Shown here in pieces: positions 22,083-34,443 of a stretch of 64,000 bases of DNA (position 1 is the first letter of the stretch; every line of letters begins with the position of its first letter). The position numbers and the translations under genes are program-made. The notes beneath the pieces are model-generated. The model saw nothing but the letters and a program-made list of their open reading frames with translations. It did no database searches and had not been told where the DNA came from. This DNA comes from Spongilla lacustris (taxonomy: Eukaryota > Porifera > Demospongiae > Spongillida > Spongillidae): positions 11,225,109 through 11,289,108 of the forward strand of contig OX442419.1 of assembly GCA_949361645.1 (NCBI GenBank). Reading direction: 5' to 3'.

Positions 22083-22690
22083 CACCAAATAACTTTTGAA
22101 CTGAACTAGAGAAGTGATTTTCTCTACGCTGGTATGAGCTGATTGTTTGTAGCACACTGGTAAGGTACCCATAACCTACACTGAGCGAATGGGTCAGTTA
22201 CAGAGACGCTCCCATTGTCATAGACACTATGAACTTGAAATCTATCTACTATTGTCGTTGGACTGTTAGGCAAGTATTTAATGATGAAAGCATGTATTTT
22301 ATAGACGATTTGTGTGTGAAAACAGCTGAACAGTGCAAGCGTACGTACGAGCCCCATACTCACAATTGTCCCAACATTATTTATGATGGAGCGCACTTTC
22401 AACTCCTGCTGTTTTCTTTCTTTTGAACACTATTAACTCATGACATGTTGTCCTGAACCTGAGTCATCTTTGTGATGTTTCAAGACACCAATAAACGACT
22501 CGACACGGCCATACCATCTGTCCTCACATGATGCTTGGACACACCCAAATTTGGTATAGATACGTATTTTTGTGAATTGAGTGATACTCAAACCTTGTTG
22601 ATAGCTGTTCGCATACCTGTCCATAGGTTTGGCTAAATACAAACAATTCTGTGCAATGTTGTCATGTTGCATTTTAAAGCAAAAGATTGA

Positions 22691-25600
22691 TTGCCCAGTG
22701 ATGAATGGTATGACAGGTTCGTTCACAGGATGTCAGTGAAACATGGTATCAACCTGACGCTACGCGCTCCCAACGTTTTATCTCGCTTGAGGGCTGCTGC
22801 TGGCAATGAAGTAGAATGTTACCCACTACTATCAATTGCTTCAGCAGATAGTGCAAGACTACAACATTGGTGTTTCGAAAAACGTGAGTAACTTGGATGA
22901 GACCTTTGTACGCTTTGATATGAAAAATCGAAGAGTGGTAACGGAACGCAATGCAAAGACTAGGTACTTGAATATATTGCGGATGAGTACCGAAAATCCG
23001 TGACCCAAAAATTGTGACACAATTTTTCAGAGACATTGCGAAGCCCGAAGAAGAGAGAAGCTGTACACTACGAGTAACACCAAATTTGGCAAAACTGCTG
23101 TACGATTTAGGTAGCACACTGGTGGACTTAAGTTTTTAAGAGTATTTCGTACAATTGATTTGCTCAATTATTTGTATAGGGCATGCTCAAACAAATGCCT
23201 TCATCTGACAACGATAGAATTTTAAGTATGAATGAGAGGCGCAAACAAAAAGCTGCCCAAACGCTCTGGTAGAGATGGTTTTGTATGCTGTCCAGATTTC
23301 ACAAACATTGGCTGATGCGCAAGGTGGTATTTAGTGTGCAACAGCATTCGAACACAGATAACGATAAAGCTTGAGGTAATCGCGTTAGCTTTGTATTTAT
23401 CATACACAGAGCACTCATTTACATACGTTTCCGTGCATACCTTTGATTATCCAAGTTGCTCTGTTGAGTAAGTTGCTTTTTAAGAGATCACAAAACAGTG
23501 TTCCAATTAAAACGCATCCGTACTCTCATCGGGCGTTCCCTTCCACTTGCGAATTATGTTATGCTTCCTTTGTGTTACATGCCTTATAAAAATGGTTAAT
23601 ATTGGTTGATGCGCAGGGTGTATTTTGTTGGAAAATATAGAGGTGATGAATATTCATTACATAATATCTAGCATGGCAACGTAAACGGTTCATCGCATTC
23701 CTTTGTAATTTTCACAGCACAATGAAGACTTCTAATGACTTGACGGCATACATTGATGGTTTTAAGAATAATATCAGTGGAAATAATGTACTACTAGTCC
23801 CATTTATCAGGAATGGTTTAGTGCTCTGTGTTCAACAAGCTAAGTAAATGAAGCTGCTGAAATACTGGCCTTATTGCAAGGAACGCATATCTTAACATTG
23901 ATGCTTTAAAGAGACCAGTTCTTCGTTTAAATGAAAAAAACAAGAGCTTGGAATTAAATTGTCAAGCTTCTGAGAGCAGCAGTAAAATAATCCACTTTCT
24001 GAATCTGAAGACTCACAAATACTTGTCGTTGTACTTAACAGGTTTTCGTTCAGCATTACAGAAGGACATGAAAAATGAACAGATCTTGCTGCAGTTGCAA
24101 GCACTAGGCTTGATGGGAAAATTAGTGACTGACCCAAGGATGCAGCAGCTGTACAACCAACATCTCAAGAACCTTGGTTGCATATTGTACATCAGAACTT
24201 GTTTGCAAAACTTGTAAAAGAGCTGAAGTGCTAGCGTTAGAGACAAGATCTGATATGCCATTACATCCTTTTGAAACAGTACTTCAAAGTGTGCAAAATA
24301 GGGGTTGTAGTGAGCCAGAGAAGTAAAGGATATGCAGTTGAATGAATACCTTGAAGGAAATTTCCAACCTTTCTCCAGAATTATCTGCCCAATGCAGTTC
24401 AGCTCCAGTGCATAACATGTTTGCAGAGCACACTTTAGCTCTGTCTGACTCTCATCTCCGAAGAGCATGAAATGGATTTGTTGATGGAATTGTATAAAGT
24501 AAAATCAATGGTACTATGGCATGGCTTTCTTATATAAAAGTCAAGCAAAGCAAGACACAGTTATTGCATTTTCTATCATACAGGCTCAATGGGCAAAACA
24601 AAGCACATATTGCTAACATTCAACAGAAGCGTCGTGTATAAAAAAAAAAAAGAAAGATGCAAGTTTTAGAAGGAAACTCAGTGGAGAAAAAAAAATAAGC
24701 TCATTTTTGAATGGATTTGTATAATGAACCAACTATAGAGGTCAAGTATCAAAAGCGACCTATACTTTGCGCATATATAGTTTATTGATGGCCAAAATCT
24801 TATGTATAATGGTCATATAATTTCAGTTAAGACCTCAGGAAAATATAAAATTGCAAAAGTGACTGCTTGAAACAGAAGAACGAGAACACGCTATAACTTT
24901 AATATGACTTTGTGGGCGATATTAGTGGATTTGGTCACTGGTGACCTTTCTATGAATGCAATTGACAATTAGGTACATAAAATATGATAGAAGTGTGTAC
25001 CAGAGATGTATAAAAAGTTTCAAGTGATTATATATCATTCTTCCATAGATACATCTAAACCGAGCGTAACCGTCACAGTTTTTATTTTCAGTCCCCAATC
25101 AAACCTCGTACATTAGCGGTCACGCATAAAATTGTCTTTGGCGCTTTATAACTCCATTTTCTGAATGCCTAAATTTATGAGTAAAGTATCGTTGTGCAGC
25201 ATTTATTGCCCTCATTAATGTGATATGATAGTTTTATTATGATTTCTATTTTGAAAATTTTGTTCAAGTACCTACAAAGACCGTCTACCAGCTGTCAAGC
25301 ATTGTCGGGGAACAGTTGAAATTTTGGCATTCGTAACAGCTGATGGCAAATGCTTTCCTCCCTTGTTCATTTTTAAAGGAAGTGCAGGGATGCTATGACA
25401 TATTATTCGCAGTGTGAAGGAGTTCGATGGGCATGCTCAAATATGTGTAACCCCAAACGGATGGATAGATGACGACTCCTTTATTTTCAGCATGCGTACG
25501 TTCTTATCTCAGCTTCGTCAGGAGTGACCTTTTGAAACACATGATGGTTTCTACTTGTTCTTGATGGCCATGGTAGCCATACCCCGTTAGAATTTGCGAA

Positions 25601-26400
25601 GCTGTGCTATGACTATAAATTTGAGCTATTGGTTTTACCACCACACTGTAGCCATATCCTTCAACCATTAGACCTCAGTTGCTTTGGAATTCTAAAAAAA
25701 GGGATACAGAAAGCACAATAAGTGCTTGCCAAATCATCACCCGTTCTGATGTACCTGCACTAATTAAGGATGCTTGGCAGATTGCATTTGCACCAGAAAA
25801 GATAGTAGCATCATTCAGGAATGCAGGCATTTCCCCATTGACTGGATTGAGTGCAGCAGGAAGGGAAAAGCTTTCTCCCGGCTTGGCAATAATGGCAGCA
25901 ACTGGTAATAGGTCAGCACAGTTGGACCAGTCTGAGCTCCTTGGAAGTGCAGTGACATGAAGCAAAGAGACGCTCACAATTGCACCTTCACCCACTGACT
26001 AAGATGCAAAGGCTGGAGTTGGAGAACAGGGAATTGAAACAAGCCCTATCTGCATTGAAGATTGTGCAAAGCTTGCACCCAGAACAGACTAGTGACCACA
26101 ACATGCACGGTGATGTTGCACAAAGCTCACATTTGTGTGCAGGAAGAAGTGAAGGGATCATTCGAGCACCAGGTGCACAACATGCCACAGCAGATGAGTG
26201 GATTGCACTGATGGAAGAAGAGGAAAGGAAGAACTAAAAAAGAGGGAAGAAAGAGCCAGATTGCGTGAAGAGCTGCAAGCAAAACAAGAAGCCAAGCGTC
26301 CGTGCACTGCTTTCTATAAAAGTGGGCCAAAGAGGAGTCTGCAATGCACAACGTTGTGCCTGCCTGATGCAAAGGGTGTCTTCCTATGTGGACGCCATTA
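22691..26400 (+). pseudogene. Decayed pogo/Tigger-type transposase
   Basis: Three pieces in order. At 22691-22880 a frame reads WYDRFVHRMSVKHGINLTLR then APNVLSRLRAAAGN, the pattern of the second helix-turn-helix (CENP-B-like) of pogo transposases. At 25262-25660 comes part of a DDE domain: ILAFVTADGKCFPPLFIFKG, then NGWIDDDSFIFSM. At 25690-26390 follows a C-terminal region with EKIVASFRNAGISPLTGLS and a charged helical tail (EELKKREERARLREELQAKQ). In-frame stops at 25396-25398 and 25525-25527, later stops and frame changes make it inactive. The 2.4 kb between the first two pieces holds no convincing transposase sequence. Family assignment is by motif only. Confidence 0.65.
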
Positions 26401-26598
26401 AAATAAAGAAAATGCACTTCCTGATCTGGTGGCACCTCTTGAAGTGGAAGCACCTACTTCATCTCAATTTCAGCAGGCTTCACCAGTGGCATTGGAGTTT
26501 GAGTGTCAAGAGGAAGAAGAGTTGGGGGTGTCTACATGTCCTTGATCTTTTTGCTATTGTTTGTTTAGTGGCTTCTTGTATACAAACTCTAAATCAAT

Positions 26599-27529
26599 TA
26601 CCGTAAAGTACCACGAATAAGTCCCCCCCCCCCCCTCCGCCCCCAACGCGAGATCTTACAAAAAATAGCATGTTTTTTAAACGAGCGTATCTCCGTAACC
26701 ATAAGCGCTGGGACTAACCTATTTCAAACTCCAATAAAAGAACCATTTGTTAATCGAAAAAACACTTTTGATGTCCTTCTATTTTACCTGATTCGTCGTA
26801 GCAACTGCTGATATTCACTGTGATTTAGGGCCATCATATTTCTTGAACGGCACATCTCCAAGCGAGTATGAGTATTGGACATGAAGCAAGAAACATTTCT
26901 AAACACATGCGAGGTATTTTGAGGGAATTTACCTTTAATAGTCTGCTATTAATTATGTATTGTGCATTAAGCAAGACAATAACAGTGCAAGATGCATGTC
27001 AACATGACTGCACCGCACCGACTATACAGTAATGAATGCTTTCAAGTGCAGTATACCCATGCAAAATCATATCGTCGCCAGGACGAGACTCATGGTCATG
27101 GTTCGGAACCAGGGTTTTAGGTAGTGTTGTATAACCAAAATGGCGGAGCGAGAGAATGTGTTTTAGTAACGACATATTCTTCATCAAAAGGCAGAGGTAA
27201 ATTCCCCCAAAATACCTCGCATGTGTTTAGAAATGTTTCTTGCTTCATGTCCAATACTCATACTCGCTTGGAGATGTGCCGTTCAAGAAATATGATGGCC
27301 CTAAATCACAGTGAATATCAGCAGTTGCTACGACGAATCAGGTAAAATAGAAGGACATCAAAAGTGTTTTTTCAATTAACAAACGGTTCTTTTATTGGAG
27401 TTTGAAATAGGTTAGTCCCAGCGCTTATGGTTACGGAGATACGCTCGTTTAAAAAACATGCTATTTTTTGTAAGGTCTCGCGTTGGGGGCGGAGGGGGGG
27501 GGGGGCTTATTTCGTGGTACTTTACGGTA
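26599..27529. mobile_element. TA-flanked foldback element, arms about 335 bp
   Basis: Arm 26599-26935 pairs with 27195-27529 almost perfectly. The outer ends are TACCGTAAAGTACCACGAA and its inverted copy, with TA at each end, followed by a C (or G) homopolymer in each arm. The two arms are very similar, so the insertion is young. It sits just downstream of the pogo remnant. Confidence 0.9.
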
Positions 27530-27759
27530 GTCGTGGTTGCGGGATATTTGTCTCGAGAGGCGGATTATTGCAATATGGCATTCGATCGGCATTTTTTTTC
27601 CAGTAATGCAAGGTTTTACTACTTTGAACTTGCCAAGCGCTTCGACTGTGGTACGGCTTCATGGTGTATATGTTTTATAATTTTTAACACAAATAGTTAG
27701 ACACATATAACTAGGAATACGTCAAAACTCACCTTAATATGCAGGAGCACTCTAAGTGA

Positions 27760-28141
27760 CCTCTTAGCAGAAGAGTTCATTAACCCCACAACTTCTCACC
27801 CATTGTCTTAGCCAGAGAGTTCATTGACCACACCCATAGGCCCTCTTAGCCGGTATTCATTAACCCCACACGATCTCACTCATTGACCACACCCATTTAG
27901 TGAGAGACATCTCACTCATTGACCACACCCATAGACCTATTAGCCAGAGAGTTCAATAACCCTCAAAATCTCACTCGTTGACCACACCCATGGGCCATCT
28001 TAGACGGAGAGTTCATTAACCCCACAACATCTCACTCACTGACCACACCCATGGGCCATCTTAGCCGGAGAGTTCATTAACCCCACAACATCTCACTCAC
28101 TGACCACACCCATGGGCCATCTTAGCTGGAGAGTTCATTAA
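27760..28141. repeat. Array of a ~63-bp unit, right block
   Basis: Five to six copies of a unit with CTCACTCACTGACCACACCC, ATGGGCCATCTTAGCCGGAG and AGTTCATTAACCCCACAACA. The last two copies are nearly identical and the left ones are diverged and shortened. It is inverted relative to the array at 20745-20942. Confidence 0.9.
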
Positions 28142-28239
28142 CGGTCATAAATATTTAGACACATAACTGCCAGTGATGGATTTATTCGTCACGGCAACAC
28201 AGGGCTAAAAAGCGCGTATCTCTTGCATCAGCCAAATCT

Positions 28240-28478
28240 TCTTAAGGCGCACTTTGTCCATAGGAAGACCGCGATCCTTTAGCCAGTTGCGAGCCCCATT
28301 TCCTCTATCGTCGGTGGGCCATTGTCTCTGTCTATGAGCTCGGGTTTCATCTTATACCTCCTTAACGATGACTTGGGAATCCCGGAAGCCCTAGCAATGG
28401 AGTTCAAACTTTCACCCTTTCAAGTGCGTTTCGCACCAACAAAGGGTTGTGCTTCCTACGAATTTTTGCTGACGCCAT
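28240..28478 (-). pseudogene. Psq-type helix-turn-helix fragment of a pogo-like transposase
   Basis: From ATG at 28478 the minus strand reads MASAKIRRKHNPLLVRNALE. After a frame change it continues SLNSIARASGIPKSSLRRYK and MKPELIDRDNG. This fits the N-terminal Psq-type DNA-binding domain of pogo/Tigger transposases. It is in the opposite orientation to the remnant at 22691-26400. A frameshift near 28412 and a stop near 28262 show it is broken. Confidence 0.6.
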
Positions 28479-28499
28479 TTGAACCAGGCTAGATATACA

Positions 28500-29403
28500 A
28501 ACAACATGAGGCTTTGTGGTCTGTTGTGAATTTAATTTGATGTCAGTAAGTAGCTTCTAATGAAACGATGAGTTCATGCTGAATATTAACAACTAGAGAG
28601 CAAATTCACTATTTATAGTACGTATGTACTTAGGCAAGCTTCGTAGAATAACAAGAATTAGAAAAGAATAGCGTCGAAAGCCTTGAATGAGCCTTAATTG
28701 TAGCTGAATCTGTTATCGCAGGTGAAAGATAACAGTGACTTTCCACAACTATGCACATAAGCTGGACTGCAATGTTGTGGTATCGTAAAGTATAATGTTA
28801 GGTGAGCTGATTTCGGAACTAACCCGTAGGCCAAGAGGATAAAGCACTCTAACAGTTTTTGATGTAATGAAACAAAGGTAATGTTTTGTATAGACTTGCG
28901 GTAATAGCTAGTGCTTAGCACCCGTTACTTGCGTATGTGATACGTGGTGAAAATTGAACTATTTTATAATCCTATTGCCTAATCATGCAACTACAGTGTA
29001 GAGTTGTCAGAATAGCTTAATAGCATAAGAAACGACTGTTAATTGAAAATCTACCCCCTTCGCCACGAGACCCGGGAGCACTCTACTGCAAAGTGCAGCT
29101 GGCTCATAAACAAATTGTTAATACCAATACATACACCTGTTTAAGTCCATATATAGACTTGGGATGAAGAACTCATTCTTGATAAATCAGAGGGTGCAGA
29201 TCCATCAACTGCAGTGCTTTAAGTCGATCCTAACTACAATCTAATGAAGCCATTTCTAAGGGAAAGTATAATTTTAAAATGTAATTCATAGTAAATCACC
29301 CCATGACTCTATCACTTGCATATGTTGCACGAATAGATGTACAGGGTAACAAGTCTAGGTGTACATATAGATACATAGGTTGCAATAGTGTCCCATGTAT
29401 GGA
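28500..29403. other. Non-coding stretch
   Basis: No gene, array or inverted repeat recognised. Confidence 0.45.
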
Positions 29404-30341
29404 TACTGTAGGGCCAAAAAATTTCGCATTGCAAATATGATATTTACATATTTAGCACATACCGTAAATAATTTAGCATAACTTCCCGCCTCTCGCTGCA
29501 GATACGGTAAGTGGTCAGGATTACCGAGGCTAACAGCGGGCAGGTAGAAACACTCATGAAGCAGAGAATTCTCATAATTAACTCTTTGACAGTCAACACG
29601 GATAACGTAGTTAATTGATTATTTGCCAGTAATGTTTTTAATTATGGCTACCCGTACGGTCGTTGCGTAGTAGTCGCTGTTCTCGAAGAATCTCGCGGTT
29701 AGCCTCCTTAAAAAGATACTATCTATGATAGAAGAGTGTTTTATGATGTTTGTTATGATATATGGTATACTAGCTTGAAAACAATTGGCAGATAACAAGA
29801 CCCGATTTCGGTGGAGTGAAGCGGGCAGGGATTCGAAGCCGTGTATTGCGTATACTACGAAACAGTCGATGAAAACACCATAGTTCTATCCCTTGTTGTT
29901 ACATCTAAGGTCCAGACGTTTTAAAAGGCTTCGCTCGCCCATGTTTTAGTAGAAAAGGCAGGTGCTAATTCGAAGCCGCTGGTGACGATAGAGACGCTAT
30001 TACGTGTACACCTGCAGCTGTTCGTTCCCGCTTTCCTTTCAATTAAAAACCAACGCTCCGGTCATAGCTCTATACCACTAGGGCTTATTGGTACACGGAG
30101 CGTGTAACCGTGCGACACAGACTGGTTTTCTATATGTGTGCATATATATATGCACTTGGCGGTTAACGCGAATTAATTTTTAGTATATATATATATATAT
30201 GCACTTGGCGGTCAAAGAGTTAAACTTGTACTGGTATATTTTCGAATGCAGGTATTATAAAATTACTATAAGTGGTTTTGAATATGCAAATAATTGCCAT
30301 CCGAAAATATTGTCCATCCAAATTTTTTTGGCCCTACAGTA
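29404..30341. mobile_element. TA-ended element hosting a nested TTAA element
   Basis: The outer inverted ends are TACTGTAGGGCCAAAAAATT (29404 onward) and the matching reverse complement ending at 30341. The TA-ended, CTGTA-type ends are Tc1/mariner-like. Most of the interior is the separate element at 29578-30223, so the outer element without it is only about 290 bp. Confidence 0.8.
29578..30223. mobile_element. TTAA-flanked non-autonomous element (piggyBac-like ends)
   Basis: TTAA at 29578-29581 and 30220-30223. Inverted ends read TTAACTCTTTGACAGTCAAC and TTAACTCTTTGACCGCCAAG. TTAA duplication is typical of piggyBac (also some Kolobok) elements. The right 410 bp have a second, inverted copy at 50294-50691. 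The sub-end has two copies of a TATATATATGCACTTGGCGGT motif. No coding capacity. Confidence 0.8.
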
Positions 30342-31015
30342 AAATTATCAGTGTAAATGCCATGTTGTTATCCTATACATGGATAATGTTAAATCAATGC
30401 GCAATGGGCAATCACATTAGATAGTTTCATAGGTAAACATGTCAGATGTTCTGCATATGAACTTGGCATCTCTGAGGCCTGCGTGTGCTTAGTACACATG
30501 ACAACCTTAGTCTTGTTTAAATAATTAGCTGATTAATATTAAAATGGGGCAGTGTTTCCCCTAGCGCCATCTATAGCATGGCGCATTCCAAGTGATAAGA
30601 GCATGGTTATGAAATTAATTATCATTTGGCTGCTTTGTCATCTGTGGTTTCTTACAATTTCATTTACATCTACACATTTGTACCACAAGGGTAATCATTT
30701 TTGCCCATAAATGGGTCAATCTTTATCACCTATCTACCAGTTTACCTGTACTTGATGATTGATTATCTTTGTTCATAAGCGTGGCTTCAAGGAGGAAACG
30801 CGCTATAAAAGGACAGGATCGGATCAATTTTGGCCGGAAAACCGGCCAAATTTGCGGTAAATATGGCGTACATGTATTAGGGCAAGCAAGCAGCACCTAT
30901 CCATTAGTCAACCGTGCCATGTGATAAAGGCATAAAGTTGGTTCACACAATTTCACAGCCAGCTGTCTGGTCATAAAAAGTTCAAAGGTCACACGTGAGG
31001 AGAAGGTAGCTAAAA

Positions 31016-31170
31016 ATGGCGGTCGACATGCTGATAGCAGTGTTTCGATTCTCGTTCAGCGTAAATTTTGCTTCACAAGAGGACAAGGATGCGTTCCTTC
31101 GTCGGCTGGGTGAAGCAACAAGGGTTCTTAAACAGCCTGACAACACTGCGCTATTGAGTGTATACTGTAC
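31016..31170 (+). CDS. Candidate first exon, function unknown
   Basis: An ATG in the context AAAAATGG opens MAVDMLIAVFRFSFSVNF, then SQEDKDAFLRRLGEATRVL and NTALLSVYC, reaching a GT donor at 31171 (phase 2). Composition and length suit a real first exon. I do not recognise the family, and following exons are not clear. Confidence 0.4.
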
Positions 31171-32118
31171 GTACTGGTATAGCTAGATCAGGTGTTGGCA
31201 AACCCTTCGACCGCATCTAGTACGGGGCCCACGGTGGCTTCACCCTTGTAAGTAGTGTGTGCCAGCGTGCTATAGCTTATACGTTCACGTGGACATGTGC
31301 TACGCAAACGTACTCAGCCCGATCCGACTCGTGCAGTTTCAGCAGTCCTTTAGTTACAGAACCTATTTGATGTATCAGAAAGAGTTAGAAGGGCTAGAGT
31401 ATGCATATGGATTGGTTGTTTTGTGTTTTCCCTGTACTGCGAGCTGAGTAAAGCAACACCCAGAAAGACACTTCGCCGCCCAAGTGTACATGAAAATTCA
31501 TCGATCGGATTTCCCGCTTTTATACCCGTATTTGCGCATCGAGAGGCGCAGCGGGTATTTACGTAGCGTCTCCTCCTTTCAGTAGCGCAATGCTCTGGGG
31601 GAAACACTGGGGGGCGTACACATAATTAGCGTGTCCGTATGCTGGATATGGGGTTTAGTGATGCTGTAGCGTACGCTTATGCATAAGCTTATTAGTGCGT
31701 CAATAAGATGGGGGATTTAAAGTCGAGTTAGTGATGGTAGCGCATGTGTGTGCGTATGTACATATAGGATCCACAACCTTCCAAATACGCTGCAATCAGA
31801 TACAATCCGTACACGCTCAAGCCTAGTGGTTTTCATATTTGCTAATGTACATACATGTACTTGTATAAGATAACATGTGAAACCACAACTGATGGCTGTA
31901 TATGATAGTCTAGCCAAGGCTGTATCACGGTTGTTCGGAGTAGGAAACTAGGTTGCGTATTAAGAACATACGGTACGGGCTCTTAACACAACTTTTAATG
32001 AGCTCATTATCGCAGTCGTTTTATCGTACCTTTTCAGAGGTCTATTTCTTACTGTATTAACACTCTTATTAAAAACCAAATATAGTTTCCACATCTTCTA
32101 ACATTCCTCTGCTAAAAT

Positions 32119-32455
32119 ATGTCTGCATGTGTTGATCTCATGTCGTCTAATGTGTCAGTAAACAAGGAAGTCATGACATTATGTGCGCGTGTATTGGAAT
32201 ATGACTTTCAGTTGTGGATGTTGTACGGGCAGCTCCCGCAAGAACTCAGGGTAAGTCTGGCGTTTTCGTAAAGAGAAAAGATGGGGGCACAAGGTTATGT
32301 ATACCAAAAGACGAGAACGATAATTTTTCTCTTGCTGCATTTTCATGAATAAATGACACGCTTGCGACTTAATATGTAGGGCAAATGGATTACCGCATCA
32401 AGCAACTTGGTAGAATGTGTAGGAAACGAGTGGTTGACCATCGTGGGAAGAGAAG
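32119..32455 (+). CDS. Candidate first two exons of an unrecognised gene
   Basis: ATG at 32119 opens MSACVDLMSSNVSVNKEVMT to a strong donor at 32251 (AGG|GTAAGT, phase 0). An acceptor at 32378-32379 begins a second exon, read in phase as GKWITASSNLVECVGNEWLT to a donor at 32456. In another frame the second exon reads MDYRIKQLGRMCRKRVVDHR and then YTVYQCKEVAEQLLIAQ before a stop, which also looks protein-like. The correct frame therefore depends on the true upstream splice site. No family recognised. Confidence 0.4.
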
Positions 32456-32732
32456 GTACACTGTATATCAGTGTAAGGAGGTGGCAGAACAGCTTCTTAT
32501 AGCTCAGTATCAGTCAACATAAACGATGATGTACCACAACTCTCAAAAATGAAGGGCGTTCCGAGAAAAAAAAAAAAAAAACAAGTCGCCTCTGGCTAGC
32601 TAACCGAGCTCAGGAGTGTAAGGTACAAGTCATATTAAGATGTGCAATTGAATAACATGGCATATACTATTCACCTCGTAACAAGTATCAAAGGCAGACG
32701 AAAACATCATCACACCCATGCATCAATCGCAG

Positions 32733-33128
32733 GAGTACTTATCAGACACATACATATGTACATCAACTGTACACTGTCCTGATTGTCCTGGGCCCCCACT
32801 GGCATCCTCTGTGTTTGGAACGCCTCTCACAGCCAGTAGCCGGCCCATGCAATGCACTTGTTTGTGCTAAGTGCATCATCATGTGGCTGACAACGTCAGC
32901 CAGTACATGGTGTCAGTGCTGCCACTTAGAAAAGCCCATGTCTCCATCAGAAGTGAAATGTGCACCAGAATTAACACTGCTGCTTCTGAGTGATGTGATG
33001 GCTCACTGCGTAGCCAGTACATTTGAAGTTGATCTCCCTACCAGAAGTGAAATGCATATAGCAGTTGATGTAGCAGCCCTCCTAGCTGATGAATGCCTCT
33101 TGCAAGTCCCTACCTGTGGAACAGTTAG
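32733..33128 (+). CDS. RING-finger-like exon, possibly degenerate
   Basis: After a possible acceptor at 32731-32732 the frame reads LCLERLSQPVAGPCNALVCA then KCIIMWLTT and WCQCCH, followed by SPSEVKCAPELTLLLLSDVM. The spacing of C, GPC, VC..C and C..C resembles a RING finger, with two expected ligands absent: the first Cys of the opening C-x2-C (His-Pro-Leu-Cys here) and the His of the C-x-H pair (Ala). RING domains usually act in ubiquitin transfer, and similar ones occur in RAG1-like and other transposon proteins. Missing ligands suggest decay or a non-ubiquitin role. The exon may end at a GT at about 33129. Confidence 0.45.
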
Positions 33129-33833
33129 GTTTGTCAACTATTCTTTTTTTAGTTAATAGTATTTTCCAACGTGAGGTAACTACAGGATATGGCCTACTTG
33201 GGGACCTTGCAAAGTTCAGCGGGTTCACCCAGTACCACACCATACGAGTACCACACCATGCATGAATGTCAAGCTCTAACGACTTGTGTCCATATAGTAA
33301 AACACCACCTTCTAACACTTAGTACAATATCACTTCAGTTGTACCACCACCCAAAAAGATAAAACAATAACAACTCTTTATCAACGCTCGAAAACTGCTA
33401 AAAAATGGCTAGTTTTGTTCGTGTATAACTTTGCAACAATTATCGTTCTCGATTAGCCTACACAAAAAAACAGTACACACATGCCTTAGCTGTACCTTCC
33501 ACGTTGGTTTTTCGGTGTTTCTTGCTGGAGGTCGTGGGAAATCCATTCATTCTGAGGGGTGTTCTTTTGAGGTAGGCTGTTGTCGAAGGCCACAGTTCTT
33601 TGTGGGAGTGCGGCCCGAGCACGGGATTAGCAACATACAAAGTACACAGGTCACAGTACTACACCGTGCAATAAACTTGTCAATAGAACATGTAGTTATC
33701 GTGTTTTGCTGTACATTCCAAAAGGTCATTTCGTTGTCGGGGTGGTTGCTAAGGGATGACGCAAGTACATTCAATATTACTTTTCTAAACCTAGTTTCCA
33801 ATGTTTCAATGGAATTGAACAACCGTAGTATAT

Positions 33834-33858
33834 GATAGTCTAGCTTGGCTAGACTATC
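33834..33858. repeat. Short perfect hairpin
   Basis: GATAGTCTAGC, a 3-base loop, then GCTAGACTATC. The left half, with TATAT before it, also occurs at about 31899-31916. It may be the remnant of a palindromic element end. Confidence 0.6.
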
Positions 33859-34039
33859 TTATACTGGTTTGTCGGGCACCTGTTTATGCTCGGAGGCTGG
33901 AGGGGCATGCCTGTTTACTACTCCAATTATGCCGCAAATTATCTTTACAGCTGCCTGCAGTTTCTGGACATGTGTTTAGATTTTATTTTGTTTACGCCTT
34001 TTAGTGAGCGTAACTATTTACTTTTGCAGCGTATGACAT

Positions 34040-34131
34040 TTAACTAATTCCAATCGTAACGCAACGTGAGCGCAACGGAGTATGCTCGACTGTAATGCAT
34101 GGCACCAACTTTATTCTGGCGGATACTGTGT
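34040..34131. mobile_element. One end of a CAGTAT..CGCCAG-type MITE
   Basis: Read on the minus strand it begins CAGTATCCGCCAGAATAAAG then TTGGTGCCATGCATTAC and continues into repeated GTAACG-like motifs, as in the element at 20410-20729. The other end was not found, so it is truncated or diverged. Confidence 0.55.
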
Positions 34132-34443
34132 CTCAGTATGATACCATACAGAAGGATCACTCAAGCTGAATACCATGACTTAGGTTTTCTAAAATTAAAA
34201 TCCACAGCCAATTTTTGAGACAGCTTTGGAATACTTAGATGTACATCAATCTAGTGTTGTAGTCATGGCTCAGTGCAGCTGATTAGTTTTTGGCCACACC
34301 TTCACAATTATACATACATACATGTACATACGTACATATGTTGTGTTTATAGAGAGTCGTAAGGGACTGGAATTTGTTTTGTTATTAGTACATCCGTTCA
34401 TAAATTCATATGTAGACGCCTCCCTTATTTGTATTTTGATTAG

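Noticed and set aside
22124..22726. Minus-strand open frames left of the pogo remnant
   Set aside because: They show no family pattern and no convincing splice sites, and parts overlap the plus-strand helix-turn-helix fragment.
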